Below, piece after piece: positions 26,790 to 35,540 of a DNA stretch of 64,000 nt. The notes under the pieces are model-generated. The model was not told the DNA's origin. It saw only the letters and a list, made by a program, of their open reading frames with translations, and made no database searches. This stretch comes from an uncultured Acidimicrobiales bacterium. GTDB lineage: Bacteria; Actinomycetota; Acidimicrobiia; Acidimicrobiales; Bin134. Where the stretch lies: assembly GCA_951813325.1 (NCBI GenBank), contig OX638350.1, positions 124,001-188,000 on the forward strand, read 5' to 3'. The position numbers and the translations under genes were made by a program. Position 1 is the first letter of the stretch; each line of letters begins with the position of its first letter.

Positions 26790-27836
26790 CTATAGCTGAC
26801 CGGGCGGAGCGACTGAGCCTCGCTCGACGATGGGGCATGGCATGCGTTTGCCTTGCGGGCCGGCCCCGTCGTCGAGCAGGCGCAGCACCTGCTCCATTGC
26901 CCATCGACCCATCTCGTCGTGCGGCAGTTGCACGCTGGTGAGGCCCGGGTCGATGGCCTCAGCCACTAGGACCTGGTTGTCGAAACCGACGACCGACAGA
27001 TCCCGCGGAATGGACAGACCGAGGCGGCTGGCAGCGATGTAGGCACCCGCGGCCATGCGGTCGTTGAAACAGAAAATGGCAGTTGGGGGATCGTCCCCTT
27101 CCAGCAGTCGGGCGGCTGCCATGGCGCCGCTGGCAGCATCCGAATCGGCATGGGCCACCAAGTCAGGGCCGTCATCCAACCCTCGAGTCTCCAGCACTGT
27201 CCTCCAGGCCGCCTCCCTCTCGATGGCGGCTGGCGGGCCCATGGGATCGTTGATCATTGCGATGCGGCGGTGGCCGGCGTCGGCCAGATGCTCAACCGCG
27301 GCCGTGGCCCCGCCAAATTCATCGGGCGCCACCCAGGAGAACGCCGCCTCGTCTTTGGGGCGGGAGTCCAAAATGACAGTGGGAATGTGCCCCAACGCAG
27401 TTGGGGGCTCCACGATACGGTGATACATCGTTGCGTATACCGCGGCATCGATCTGCCGGTCCAACAGCGCCTCAACCGTGCGCTTCTCAACGTCGGGGCG
27501 GTAGTCGGTATTGGACAACAGCAGCACATAGTCGTGCTCGTCGGCAACGTATTGGGCGCCCTGGATCATGGCACCGGCATAGGGGGTGGTGACGATCTCA
27601 TCGCTGATGAAGCCAATTGCCCTAGTCCGCTGACTGCGCAGGCTGCGGGCCAAGACATTGGGGCGGTATCCCAGCTCGCTTGCTACTGCTCGAACCCGGG
27701 CCCGGGTCTCACCGCTGATGGAGTCGTCCTTGCCGTTGAGCACCATCGACGCGGTGGCGGCAGAGACTCCGGCGCGTTCCGCCACGTCTTGCAGTCGGAC
27801 CCTCATTCCCCCTGGAAGCCCCCTTGACTCAAGCAT
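26790..27836 (-). CDS. LacI-family repressor of the fructoside operon
   Basis: A 348-residue LacI/GalR regulator. The helix-turn-helix is RLQDVAERAGVSAATASMVL with the hinge helix RPNVLARSLRSQ near residue 67. The rest is a periplasmic-binding-protein-like effector domain (FNDRMAAGAYIAASRLGLSI near 255). ATG 27836 gives the longest form; ATG 27806 (MRVRLQDVAE) is a good alternative nearer the domain. It is the first gene of the operon and its promoter carries its own probable operator, so autorepression released by a fructose-containing sugar is expected. Confidence 0.9.
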   Translation of the reverse strand: MLESRGLPGGMRVRLQDVAERAGVSAATASMVLNGKDDSISGETRARVRAVASELGYRPNVLARSLRSQRTRAIGFISDEIVTTPYAGAMIQGAQYVADEHDYVLLLSNTDYRPDVEKRTVEALLDRQIDAAVYATMYHRIVEPPTALGHIPTVILDSRPKDEAAFSWVAPDEFGGATAAVEHLADAGHRRIAMINDPMGPPAAIEREAAWRTVLETRGLDDGPDLVAHADSDAASGAMAAARLLEGDDPPTAIFCFNDRMAAGAYIAASRLGLSIPRDLSVVGFDNQVLVAEAIDPGLTSVQLPHDEMGRWAMEQVLRLLDDGAGPQGKRMPCPIVERGSVAPPGQL

Positions 27837-27854
27837 TTGGATTTAATCGATTTA

Positions 27855-27868
27855 CTAAACCGATTTAG
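27855..27868. promoter_or_regulatory. LacI-type operator
   Basis: CTAAACCGATTTAG, a near-perfect palindrome (12 of 14 positions) with the central CG typical of LacI-family sites. It starts one base after the -10 box, covering the transcription start. A second related half-palindrome, TTTAATCGATTTA, lies at 27842-27854, immediately next to it. Confidence 0.8.
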
Positions 27869-27869
27869 T

Positions 27870-27897
27870 TCTATATCTCCCATGGCCCTGTTGTCAA
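27870..27897 (-). promoter_or_regulatory. Sigma70-type promoter of the fructoside operon
   Basis: On the minus strand, a consensus -35 TTGACA (27897-27892) is followed after 16 bp by TATAGA (27875-27870). Transcription would start within the operator and read into the LacI gene and the rest of the operon. Confidence 0.75.
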
Positions 27898-28024
27898 CCT
27901 CTGCCTTTGAGAAACTTCATTGCCGGCCACCCTGGAGCTGTCCCCGGCCTCGGAGCTGCCGCCAGCTCTCGGCTGAGCTGCCGTGCGGGTTTTCTGCTGA
28001 GGGTCTATATTGCGGCCGAGCCGA

Positions 28025-28056
28025 GGAGAGGAGGACGGGAGGGGGCAATCCTCTCC
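28025..28056 (-). terminator. Candidate hairpin after the phosphohexomutase gene
   Basis: GGAGAGGA and TCCTCTCC form an 8-bp stem with a 16-nt loop, 20 bp beyond the stop of the phosphohexomutase. The loop is long and there is no T-run, so this is a weak candidate. The remaining bases up to the LacI promoter show no gene. Confidence 0.35.
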
Positions 28057-28075
28057 CCGGCCCGGTATCAGCCCA

Positions 28076-29419
28076 TCAGTTGATGAGGGCTTGGACCTCG
28101 GCCACTCTCTGTTGGACCTCGTCGGGAGTGGGGGCTTCCAGATTCAGCCGCAGCAGGGGCTCGGTGTTGGAGGGGCGCAGGTTGAACCACCAGTCGCCCA
28201 GGTTCACGGTGAGGCCGTCGAGGCGGTCCTGGTCGGCGCCGGCGTAGGCGGTGGCCACCCGTTCGATTACCGCGGCGGCATCTTCCACTGCCGTGTTGAG
28301 CTCGCCCGAGGCTGCGTAGCGGTCGAGGCTCGACACCAGGTCGGACAGCCCGGCCGGGTGGCCGCTGAGGGCTTCCAATACCACCAGGGCGGCGATCAAC
28401 CCGCTGTCGGCCCGATAGTTGTCCCGGAAGTAGTAGTGGCCGGAGTGCTCACCGCCGAACACCGCCCCGGTCTCGGCCATCACCTGTTTGATGTAGGAGT
28501 GGCCCACCCGGGTGCGAACCGCCGTTCCGCCCCCCTCGTCGATCACTTCGGGCACCGTCCGAGAGCAGATCAAGTTGTGGATCACCGTGGCACCGGGACC
28601 GCGGGCCAAAATCGAGCGGGCGATGATGGCGGTGGTCAACGACCCCGACACCGGTCGGGCCGTCTCGTCCACCAGGAACACCCGGTCGGCGTCGCCGTCG
28701 AAGGCCAGCCCGATGTCGGCGCCCACCGCCACCACCCGGTCTTGCAGATCCCGCAGGTTCTCGGGCTGGAGGGGGTCGGCCGGATGGTTGGGGAACGTGC
28801 CGTCCAGCTCGGGGTACAGGAGATCGAGCACGAAGGGCAGCCCGTCGAACACCGCGGGCACTACGAGGCCGCCCATGCCGTTGGCGGTGTCGGCCACCAC
28901 CAGCAGCGGGGCCAGTGCATCCAAATCCACGAACGAGCGCACATGGTCGACGTAGCCGCTCAGCAGGTCGCGGGTGGTGCGGGTGCCCTTGGCTGCTGTC
29001 GGATCGGCGCCGGCGATGGCCATGGCCTTGATGGTCCCCAGGCCGGAATCGGAGCTGATCGGTGCGGCGCCGGGCCCGCACATCTTGATCCCGTTGTAGC
29101 CCGCGGGGTTGTGGGAGGCGGTGAACACCGCTCCGGGCAGGTCGAGTTTTCCCGAGGCGTAATAGAGCATGTCGGTGGCGCACAGCCCCACGTCCACCAC
29201 ATCGACGCCGTGGTTGAGCGCGCCGTCGCCGAAGGCGGCGGCCAGCTCCTCGCCCTCGGGCCTCATGTCCCTTCCGACCAGCACCGCCCCCGCTCCCGAC
29301 GCGGCCGCGAATCGGGCGAAGGCCCCGCCGATGGCTCTGGCCCCGTCGGCGTCGAGTTGGTCGCCCACCGTGCCCCGCACGTCGTAGGCCTTGAAGATGG
29401 CGTCGTAGTCGGTGGCCAT
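28076..29419 (-). CDS. Phosphomannomutase/phosphoglucomutase
   Basis: A 447-residue alpha-D-phosphohexomutase. The phosphoserine loop is TASHNP (Ser102), the Mg-binding loop DGDADR (241-246), the sugar-recognition loop GEHSGHYY near 318, and the phosphate-binding loop RPSNTEPLLR near the C-terminus. It interconverts hexose 6- and 1-phosphates, feeding GDP-mannose or glycogen and cell-wall sugar synthesis; mannose versus glucose specificity cannot be told. The 46-bp distance to the upstream enoyl-CoA hydratase on the same strand allows co-transcription but gives no functional link. Confidence 0.92.
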   Translation of the reverse strand: MATDYDAIFKAYDVRGTVGDQLDADGARAIGGAFARFAAASGAGAVLVGRDMRPEGEELAAAFGDGALNHGVDVVDVGLCATDMLYYASGKLDLPGAVFTASHNPAGYNGIKMCGPGAAPISSDSGLGTIKAMAIAGADPTAAKGTRTTRDLLSGYVDHVRSFVDLDALAPLLVVADTANGMGGLVVPAVFDGLPFVLDLLYPELDGTFPNHPADPLQPENLRDLQDRVVAVGADIGLAFDGDADRVFLVDETARPVSGSLTTAIIARSILARGPGATVIHNLICSRTVPEVIDEGGGTAVRTRVGHSYIKQVMAETGAVFGGEHSGHYYFRDNYRADSGLIAALVVLEALSGHPAGLSDLVSSLDRYAASGELNTAVEDAAAVIERVATAYAGADQDRLDGLTVNLGDWWFNLRPSNTEPLLRLNLEAPTPDEVQQRVAEVQALIN

Positions 29420-29465
29420 TTCGTTGGGGGCCTAGGGCTCTGGGCGGTTCAGCGGCATCGGGCGG

Positions 29466-30293
29466 CTATTGCTTCTTGAGCTTCTGCTTCATCTCGTCGA
29501 GTTGCATCAAGATGGGATAGCCGCTGACGCTGATGGCGTTGCCGTGGCCCGTGTGGTGCACGTCGAACGCCGACTGGAGGGCGGTGTAGTAGCCCTGCAC
29601 ATCCAGGGTCTGGTTCACCGCCCGCTTGGCCTGGGCCAGCCCGAAGGCGTTGTTCTGGGCGATCTGGGCAGCTATCTCGTGGGTGCGCTCCCAGAGCTGG
29701 TCGCGGGCGACGACCTCTCGGGCCAGCCCGATTTGGACAGCTTCATCGGCGCCCAGCGTGCGCTGGGTGAACAGCAGGTCTTTGGCCCGGCGGGCCCCCA
29801 GCTCCCAGGTGTGGCCGTGGTATTCCACCCCTCCGATGGCCATAAGCACCACCGGATCGGAGAACTCCACGTCATCGGCCACCACCAGCAGGTCAAGCGG
29901 CCAGATCAAATTCAATGCCCCGGCGATGGCCTTGCCCTGGATGGCGCCGATGGTGGGCTTGGGGATGTTGCGCCAATGCCACGAGTAGCCCAAGTACTTG
30001 CGGGCCTCCCACCGGTAGATCTTGTTCAGCTGCCAGCTGCCGTCGGCCTCCGCCAATGACACCGCGTCGGGATCTGGGGCGCCGCCGCCCAGATCGTGGC
30101 CGGCGGAGAAGTGCCTGCCTTGGCCCCGCAGCACGATGACCTTCACGTCGTCGTCGTACTCCGCGGCCAAGAAGTGATGGTGCAGCTCATCGAGCATCCG
30201 CTCGTTCTGGGCGTTGGCCTTCTCGGGCCGGGCCAGCGTGATGGTGGCCACCGCATCAGCGGTCTCGTACTCGACGTATTTGAAATCGTCCAT
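29466..30293 (-). CDS. Enoyl-CoA hydratase/isomerase family protein
   Basis: A 275-residue crotonase-fold protein. The oxyanion-hole segments are HFSAGHDLGG near residue 70 and GKAIAGALNLIWPLD near 120. The C-terminal helices (FDVHHTGHGNAISVSG) match the actinobacterial enoyl-CoA hydratase branch. The start is ATG 30293 (AGAGG five bases upstream), 102 bp inside the longest open frame. The expected reaction is hydration of an enoyl-CoA in fatty or aromatic acid breakdown. The Glu pair of classical hydratases cannot be clearly placed, so isomerase or other crotonase chemistry is possible. Confidence 0.8.
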   Translation of the reverse strand: MDDFKYVEYETADAVATITLARPEKANAQNERMLDELHHHFLAAEYDDDVKVIVLRGQGRHFSAGHDLGGGAPDPDAVSLAEADGSWQLNKIYRWEARKYLGYSWHWRNIPKPTIGAIQGKAIAGALNLIWPLDLLVVADDVEFSDPVVLMAIGGVEYHGHTWELGARRAKDLLFTQRTLGADEAVQIGLAREVVARDQLWERTHEIAAQIAQNNAFGLAQAKRAVNQTLDVQGYYTALQSAFDVHHTGHGNAISVSGYPILMQLDEMKQKLKKQ

Positions 30294-30438
30294 GGGTGCC
30301 TCTATCTCGGTCCTCTTGCTCCGGGTTGGTTGCTCTAGCCGGTAACAACCCTTATCGTGGTGGAAGCAGTCGGAACCGGCGCCGCCCCAGAGCATAAAGG
30401 GTTCCCCTCAGAATCGAAGAGATGACGAAGGGAACCCA

Positions 30439-30825
30439 ATGGCAGTTACCGAGATTGAGCGCACGGAGTTGGCCAACCGGCTGGTGTCAGCCATCGGCAG
30501 AGAGGCCACCGAAACGCTCATGAACTGCATCATCCCCGAAGGCCGGGACCAGCTGGCCGCCAAAGACGACCTCGACGTCTTGGAATCCACCCTCCGAGGC
30601 GAGTTCGCGGCGTTCAAGGGGGAGATGCGGAGCGAGTTCGCGGCGTTCAAGGGGGAGATGCGGAGCGAGTTCGCGGCGTTCAAGGGGGAGATGCGGAGCG
30701 AGTTCGCCGAGTTCAAAGGCGAGATCAACTTGGCGCTGGCCAAACAGACCCGCATGTACCTGACGACTTTGGCGGGGTTCATGCTCACCACATGGGGCGC
30801 TCTGATTGTGCCCGCTGTGGTGTGA
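30439..30825 (+). CDS. Coiled-coil protein with C-terminal membrane segment
   Basis: A 128-residue protein. Residues 1-50 are helical and contain a Cys. Residues about 55-98 consist of an 11-residue repeat (FAAFKGEMRSE), the hendecad pattern of a right-handed coiled coil. Residues about 107-127 are a single membrane helix (YLTTLAGFMLTTWGALIVPA). GAAGGGAA stands before ATG 30439. The function is unknown; the build is like small tail-anchored coiled-coil proteins. It stands alone between two minus-strand genes. Related designs occur at 39.6, 40.5 and 63.6 kb, there with the membrane helix at the N-terminus. Confidence 0.7.
   Translation: MAVTEIERTELANRLVSAIGREATETLMNCIIPEGRDQLAAKDDLDVLESTLRGEFAAFKGEMRSEFAAFKGEMRSEFAAFKGEMRSEFAEFKGEINLALAKQTRMYLTTLAGFMLTTWGALIVPAVV
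30601..30732 (+). repeat. 33-bp coding repeats
   Basis: Three identical 33-bp units and a fourth diverged unit encode FAAFKGEMRSE in the coiled coil. The near identity of the units at the DNA level indicates recent expansion. Confidence 0.9.
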
Positions 30826-30840
30826 TGGACCACTAGGCCA

Positions 30841-33501
30841 TCACGCGTAGCGGAGGGCGGCGGCTTCGAGGACAGCCAGGGTTTGCTCGGCAATAAGGTC
30901 CCAGTCGAAGGCTGGACGGCGGTTGACTAGAGCCTGGCGGGAGCGGCCGAGGTCTTCAGGGGTGAGCTGGTCGAGACACCGGGTGAGGTCCTCGACGGTG
31001 GTTCCGTAGCGGATGTCGGCACCGGCGAAGGTCTCGTCGAAGAATTCCCAGTCGCTGGTGATGGCCGGCACCCCTGCTCCCAGGCAGTCGAACGCGGTGC
31101 CGGTGGTGAGCATCCCCGTGGGGGAGAACGGGAGGATCACCGCGTCGTAGGCCTTCATGCGCCGCAGGTACTGATTGAAGTCGAGATGGCCGTGCTCGGC
31201 AATAATCCGAGGGTCGTCGGGCACGGCCACCGACAGGTCCACCCGGATGACGAGTTGAATGTCGTCCCGGCGGCAGGCGGCTACCGCGTCCACCACCAGT
31301 TGGAGGTCTTTCTCCACCCGGGGGGTGCCGATCACCGCGAGGCGAAGCGCGCACGGCGGCCAGCCCTCGGCCACCTCCACATCCTCGCGGGTGGTGTGGG
31401 CCACCGTTTCGTACTCGCGGCCCCAATGGCCGTGGGGGATGACGTGGTGCCGGGTGTGGGCCCCGTAGGCGTAGGCAGCCCGGGCTGTGTCTTGGCCGAC
31501 TTGGCTGTGATGGATGACCGCATCGGCCGCTTCGGCCCAGAGCTGGTAGCTGGCCGCAGCGTCGTCGGTCTTGAAGAAGTGGGGGAGCAGATTGTGCTGG
31601 GTCCACACGATGGCAGTGCCAGAGGCCCGCACTTGCTCGAGCACCTCGGCGGTTCGATCAGGATTGACGCCGCTCCACCACTCGGGCCAGGCCATGTGCA
31701 AGACGTCCAGGTCTCGGAGCCTTCGCGCCAGCTCGTCGTCGGGGATGCCAGCACCAGTGGCCACCACCCGGTCGGCCAGAGGGTCATACAGCGACCGGTC
31801 GTAGGGGTGTTTGTGGATGGTGCTGCCCACCCGCAGGCGGGGGGTGACCTTCCAGGTGAAGTCCATGGTCGTCGACGGCTCGAGCTCGGATTGGCGCACC
31901 CGGGGCAGCTCGCCCCAGAAGCTGCGCCACTCGGCGATGCCGCCGGTGTCGATGGTCTGGAGCTGTCCGGCGCTGATCTCCACATCCAGCGGCCGGCCGG
32001 CGGGTTCAGCCACCGACAGGGTGAGCGGGCCGGGAAGGCTTGCGGGGTCGTCGAAGCGGAGCTGTTCAGACACCACCAGCGAGCGGCCCTCCACCCGATA
32101 GACGGCTGTCCTGCTTCCGGCGACAACCGGCTCGTTGCCGCCGGCCGGCGCCCACCCGTCGTGGACGATGGTGACCGTGCCGGGGGAGTGCTCTACCGAA
32201 GTGGGTAGGCCCGAGGGAATCAGCGGCGCATTGCTGGTGCCGGTCAAGTCGTCTCGGCCCCGCGGGGTGATCACCGGCAGCATCACCGGATGGCCAGAGG
32301 TGGGCTGCTCGAACAGGCCGGGGCACCGGGGCGAGGGGGCATAGTCGGCGGAGAAACCGAACACGGTGGGCAGAGCGAGCGACAGAGACTTGGATCGGTA
32401 CGACCACAGCGTGGCCTGCTGGGACTCGTCGAACTCGATGAATCGCTCGGCAGGAGGAAACGCATCGGTGGCCGCCGCGCCCGCTGCTTCTGGCCGTCGG
32501 CGCAGTTCCAGGGCGGACAGCAGCAGCTTGCCGTAGATGTCCAGGGTCATCTGAAGCCGCCGGGCCGGGCCCCGGTAGAACATGGGGGCTCGATTCTGGT
32601 GGGCGGCGATCACCCCGCTGGGGAACCACTCCAACAGATCGTCGAGTGTGGCATCGGCCCGGGCCAGCCAGCGGTCTTGGGGGGTGTCGATATCGCGTCC
32701 TGCGGCGATGGCAGCCAGCTCGATGGTGATGGCCATGCCCAGCGCGCCGATGGACCGGCCCCAGGTGATCGCCCCGCCGGGCTGGGCCACCTCGTCGAGG
32801 TCGGTGAGCACCTGAGACAGCCCTCTGGCCCATCCGGGTCCGATCTGGTCGGCCAGCGGCTCGGCGAACAGGTACATGTCGGGGGTGTAGATGTCGTAGT
32901 GGACCCAGGCGCCCATGCCGTCGTTGAGCCAGCCGGTGGGGCTGGAGAACATCGAGCGGACCCGGTCCAACAGATCGGGCAATTCAGGCGACTGGTCGCC
33001 ACCTCGCAGCCGGGCCAGCGCCCCCAGGCACCGGGAGGCCACCACCGCGAAGTTGGGCGGGATGGCATCGGTGTCGTTCAGTCGAGCGATGATCTCCTTG
33101 GAGTGCACCGCGTCGAGCACCGTGTCGTGCTGTTCGCCAGGCAGCGCATCCAGGCCGCCGATCCGCAAGACGGTCTCGCCGACGCGATAGCTGGCAAACG
33201 CCTCCACCTTGGTCGGATCGAGTGAGGCGATCAGCGGGGAGATCCGGGTTCGCAGATCGCAGCCGCCCACCTCGTCGACGCCGCAGTCGATGAGCAGCCC
33301 CAGCACATACAGCAAATCGGCGGTGGTGTCGTCCAAAACAGCGTGGCCGGCGTAGAGGCGGGGTAATTCAAAACCGGGGGCGGCCGAGTGCTCGAACTCG
33401 GCCATTTTCTGCACCACAGCCGACACCAGGCGGTCGGCCAGCGCTCCGGCGGTGGTGGCCTCGGCCAAGGGGGGCTCGGGCACGCGCAGGTCAAGGCTCA
33501 T
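30841..33501 (-). CDS. DUF2264-like domain fused to a GT-B glycosyltransferase
   Basis: An 886-residue protein. Residues about 1-360 resemble DUF2264 alpha-toroid proteins, with GWLNDGMGAWVHYDIYTPD and GGAITWGRSIGALGMA matching the family's GWxxDGxxxxxDYY and GRSxxYR blocks; these are probable polysaccharide-processing folds. A beta-rich part follows (about 360-560). Residues about 570-886 are a GT-B glycosyltransferase: WTQHNLLPHF, IPHGHWGREY, a donor-site segment LAVIGTPRVEKDLQLVVDA and DCLGAGVPAITSDWEFFDE. It begins at ATG 33501. No signal peptide is seen, so a cytoplasmic role is likely. The pairing of glycan-degrading-like and glycan-building domains is unusual. The substrate is unknown. 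Confidence 0.65.
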   Translation of the reverse strand: MSLDLRVPEPPLAEATTAGALADRLVSAVVQKMAEFEHSAAPGFELPRLYAGHAVLDDTTADLLYVLGLLIDCGVDEVGGCDLRTRISPLIASLDPTKVEAFASYRVGETVLRIGGLDALPGEQHDTVLDAVHSKEIIARLNDTDAIPPNFAVVASRCLGALARLRGGDQSPELPDLLDRVRSMFSSPTGWLNDGMGAWVHYDIYTPDMYLFAEPLADQIGPGWARGLSQVLTDLDEVAQPGGAITWGRSIGALGMAITIELAAIAAGRDIDTPQDRWLARADATLDDLLEWFPSGVIAAHQNRAPMFYRGPARRLQMTLDIYGKLLLSALELRRRPEAAGAAATDAFPPAERFIEFDESQQATLWSYRSKSLSLALPTVFGFSADYAPSPRCPGLFEQPTSGHPVMLPVITPRGRDDLTGTSNAPLIPSGLPTSVEHSPGTVTIVHDGWAPAGGNEPVVAGSRTAVYRVEGRSLVVSEQLRFDDPASLPGPLTLSVAEPAGRPLDVEISAGQLQTIDTGGIAEWRSFWGELPRVRQSELEPSTTMDFTWKVTPRLRVGSTIHKHPYDRSLYDPLADRVVATGAGIPDDELARRLRDLDVLHMAWPEWWSGVNPDRTAEVLEQVRASGTAIVWTQHNLLPHFFKTDDAAASYQLWAEAADAVIHHSQVGQDTARAAYAYGAHTRHHVIPHGHWGREYETVAHTTREDVEVAEGWPPCALRLAVIGTPRVEKDLQLVVDAVAACRRDDIQLVIRVDLSVAVPDDPRIIAEHGHLDFNQYLRRMKAYDAVILPFSPTGMLTTGTAFDCLGAGVPAITSDWEFFDETFAGADIRYGTTVEDLTRCLDQLTPEDLGRSRQALVNRRPAFDWDLIAEQTLAVLEAAALRYA

Positions 33502-33512
33502 GGCCCATCCCC

Positions 33513-33594
33513 GTTCATGCCATGGTTGCCAATCGGTCGCGGGTTACCTCGTTGTTCATGCCATGGTTGCCAATCGGTCGCGGGTTACCTCGTT
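33513..33594. repeat. 41-bp direct tandem duplication
   Basis: GTTCATGCCATGGTTGCCAA and the following 21 bases occur twice head to tail (33513-33553 and 33554-33594). The unit contains the last codons and stop of the 2-hydroxyacid dehydrogenase gene. The extra copy lies downstream of the stop, so the protein is intact. Confidence 0.95.
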
Positions 33595-34554
33595 GCGCGC
33601 GGGTTCTTCGGCTGACCACCGGCGGATCTCCTCGATCACGTAGTCGGTCATGCGGGCCAGCTCAGTGCCCTGGCTGCCGGCCAGGTGGGGGGTGATCCAC
33701 ACGTTGGGCAGCTCCAGCAGCGGGCTGTCGGCCGGCAGGGGCTCGGGATCGGTCACGTCCAAGATGGCGTACAGCCGCCCCGACGCCAGATGGGGGATCA
33801 GCGCCCCATGGTCGATGAGCGGTCCCCGGGCGGTGTTGATCACCGTGGCCCCATCGGGCAGGGCCGACAACTGGGCTGGGCCGATCATGTGCCGCGTCTC
33901 AGCCAGGGCGGGCGCGTGGATGGACAGCACGTCGGCACCGGCGCACAGCTCATTGAGTTCGAGCTTTTCCACTCCCAGCGAAACCGCCTCCTCGGGGGTG
34001 ACGTAGGGGTCATACAGCGTCACCTTCAAGTGGGGAAAGGGACGCAGCAGATCGATCGCCCGACGGCCCACCAGCGATGCCCCGACGATGCCCACGGTGC
34101 GGTCGTAGTTGCCCCATCGGCGGTCGCCCATATCCGACCGCGCCAAGAAGTCTGCCGGGCCGCGGCGCCACAGCACCCCCTTGTTGGCGAACAAGACAGC
34201 GGCCAGGGTGAATTCGGCCACCGGCTCGGCATTGGCGTTGGCCCCGCTGGTCACCCGGATACCCCGGTCCCACACCGCGTCGGTCAAGGCTGTCTTGACC
34301 GTTCCCGCCGCGTAGGCGAACAGGCCGAGCCGGGGGGCCCGGTCGAGCATGGCCGCGTCCAGGGGCGGGCATCCCCAATGGCCCACGATCACCTCGGCTT
34401 TGGCCAGCACGGCGTCGGCTTGGGGGTCCCAGGCGCCGATGGGCTCGGTGTTCAACAACGTGCCCATCGCCCGCAGGCGGCCGAGATCGGCCTCGCCGAA
34501 CAGCTCCATGGCGGGCCAGTGGGCGATGGCGATGCTGGGCTGCCCCCTGGTCAC
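33556..34554 (-). CDS. D-isomer-specific 2-hydroxyacid dehydrogenase
   Basis: A 332-residue protein with the NAD-binding segment TVGIVGASLVGRRAIDLLRP near residue 155 (a G-x-S variant of GxGxxG), the conserved ATVINTARGPLIDH near 240, DVTDPEPLPADSPL near 275 and the catalytic His in ITPHLAGSQG near 298. Members reduce 2-keto acids or oxidise D-2-hydroxyacids with NAD(P); the substrate is unknown. It lies 54 bp from the glycosyltransferase fusion on the same strand. The start of that gene and the stop of this one are separated only by the 41-bp duplication. Confidence 0.85.
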   Translation of the reverse strand: MTRGQPSIAIAHWPAMELFGEADLGRLRAMGTLLNTEPIGAWDPQADAVLAKAEVIVGHWGCPPLDAAMLDRAPRLGLFAYAAGTVKTALTDAVWDRGIRVTSGANANAEPVAEFTLAAVLFANKGVLWRRGPADFLARSDMGDRRWGNYDRTVGIVGASLVGRRAIDLLRPFPHLKVTLYDPYVTPEEAVSLGVEKLELNELCAGADVLSIHAPALAETRHMIGPAQLSALPDGATVINTARGPLIDHGALIPHLASGRLYAILDVTDPEPLPADSPLLELPNVWITPHLAGSQGTELARMTDYVIEEIRRWSAEEPARNEVTRDRLATMA

Positions 34555-34675
34555 CTGAGCAGTCTGGCAAGTTCACGGTCAGCAGGCCATTTCCCGACCC
34601 CTCCGCTACGCCCGATTCAGAACCTCGGGGTACGGTTTGAGCCGCTTCACATGCACATCGAACAAGGGGCAGGCA

Positions 34676-35527
34676 ATGGCTGATCTGGTCAACTACGAGG
34701 GCAAGCGGGTGCTGGTTGTGGGCGGCGCCACCGGGATGGGAGCGGCGGCGGCCCAGAAAGCGGCTGGTCTGGGAGCCCATACCATCGTGCTGGACATCGC
34801 CGAAGTGTCCTACGAGTGCGATCAGTACATCCATGTCGATCTGGGCGACCAGTCCAGCGTGGACGGGGCCGTCAGGGCCATTGGCGCCCCGGTGCACGCG
34901 GTGTTGGCCTGCGCGGGCGTGGCCGACGGCACCGGCAACCTCATGCTGATCAACTTCACCTCTCAGCGTCACCTCGTCGAGGCCCTGGTCAAAGGGGGCA
35001 AGCTGGGCCGGGGCAGCTCGGTTTCCTTCATCTCCTCGGCCGCCGGGATGGGCTGGATGAGCAACCTCGACCAGGTGAAGGACTTCTTGGCCACCCCCGA
35101 TTGGGACACCGCCGCGGCGTGGATCGACGAGAACGAGGGCACCGACAGCTACATGTTCAGCAAGCAGGCCATCAACGGCTACGTGGCCGCCCAGGCGCTT
35201 CCCTTCCTGCAAAAGGGCATTCGCATCAACTCCATCATGCCCGGTCCCACCGATACCCCCTTGGCCCGGGCCAACGCCGACCTGTGGCTCGGCTTTGGCG
35301 CCGCCTACCGGGAGGCCGCTGACGTGCCCACCCTGGTTCCCGAGCAGATGGGCGACACGCTGCTGTTCCTGAGCAGCGACGCGGCCAGCGGCATCAACGG
35401 GGTCAACCTGCTGGTGGACCAAGGCCACACCAACGCCTCTTTGGTGGATAGCTGGGACGACCCGCTCATAAAGGTTATGGCCGGGATGATGGACTTCGAC
35501 CCGGCCATGTTCGGCATGGACGAGTGA
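34676..35527 (+). CDS. Short-chain dehydrogenase/reductase
   Basis: A 283-residue SDR. The cofactor loop is GGATGMGAAAA near residue 16, and the active site YMFSK (Y-x-x-x-K) lies near 148 with a Ser in SFISSAAGMGW. The C-terminal INSIMPGPTDTPL is typical of 3-alpha-hydroxysteroid- or coniferyl-alcohol-type dehydrogenases, which have a shortened mid-region. ATG 34676 is preferred (AAGGGGC upstream) over an ATG 39 bp earlier. It is followed 13 bp later by a thioesterase, so the pair is an operon that probably processes an acyl or alcohol intermediate. Confidence 0.85.
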   Translation: MADLVNYEGKRVLVVGGATGMGAAAAQKAAGLGAHTIVLDIAEVSYECDQYIHVDLGDQSSVDGAVRAIGAPVHAVLACAGVADGTGNLMLINFTSQRHLVEALVKGGKLGRGSSVSFISSAAGMGWMSNLDQVKDFLATPDWDTAAAWIDENEGTDSYMFSKQAINGYVAAQALPFLQKGIRINSIMPGPTDTPLARANADLWLGFGAAYREAADVPTLVPEQMGDTLLFLSSDAASGINGVNLLVDQGHTNASLVDSWDDPLIKVMAGMMDFDPAMFGMDE

Positions 35528-35540
35528 GCAGAAGCGCCCG

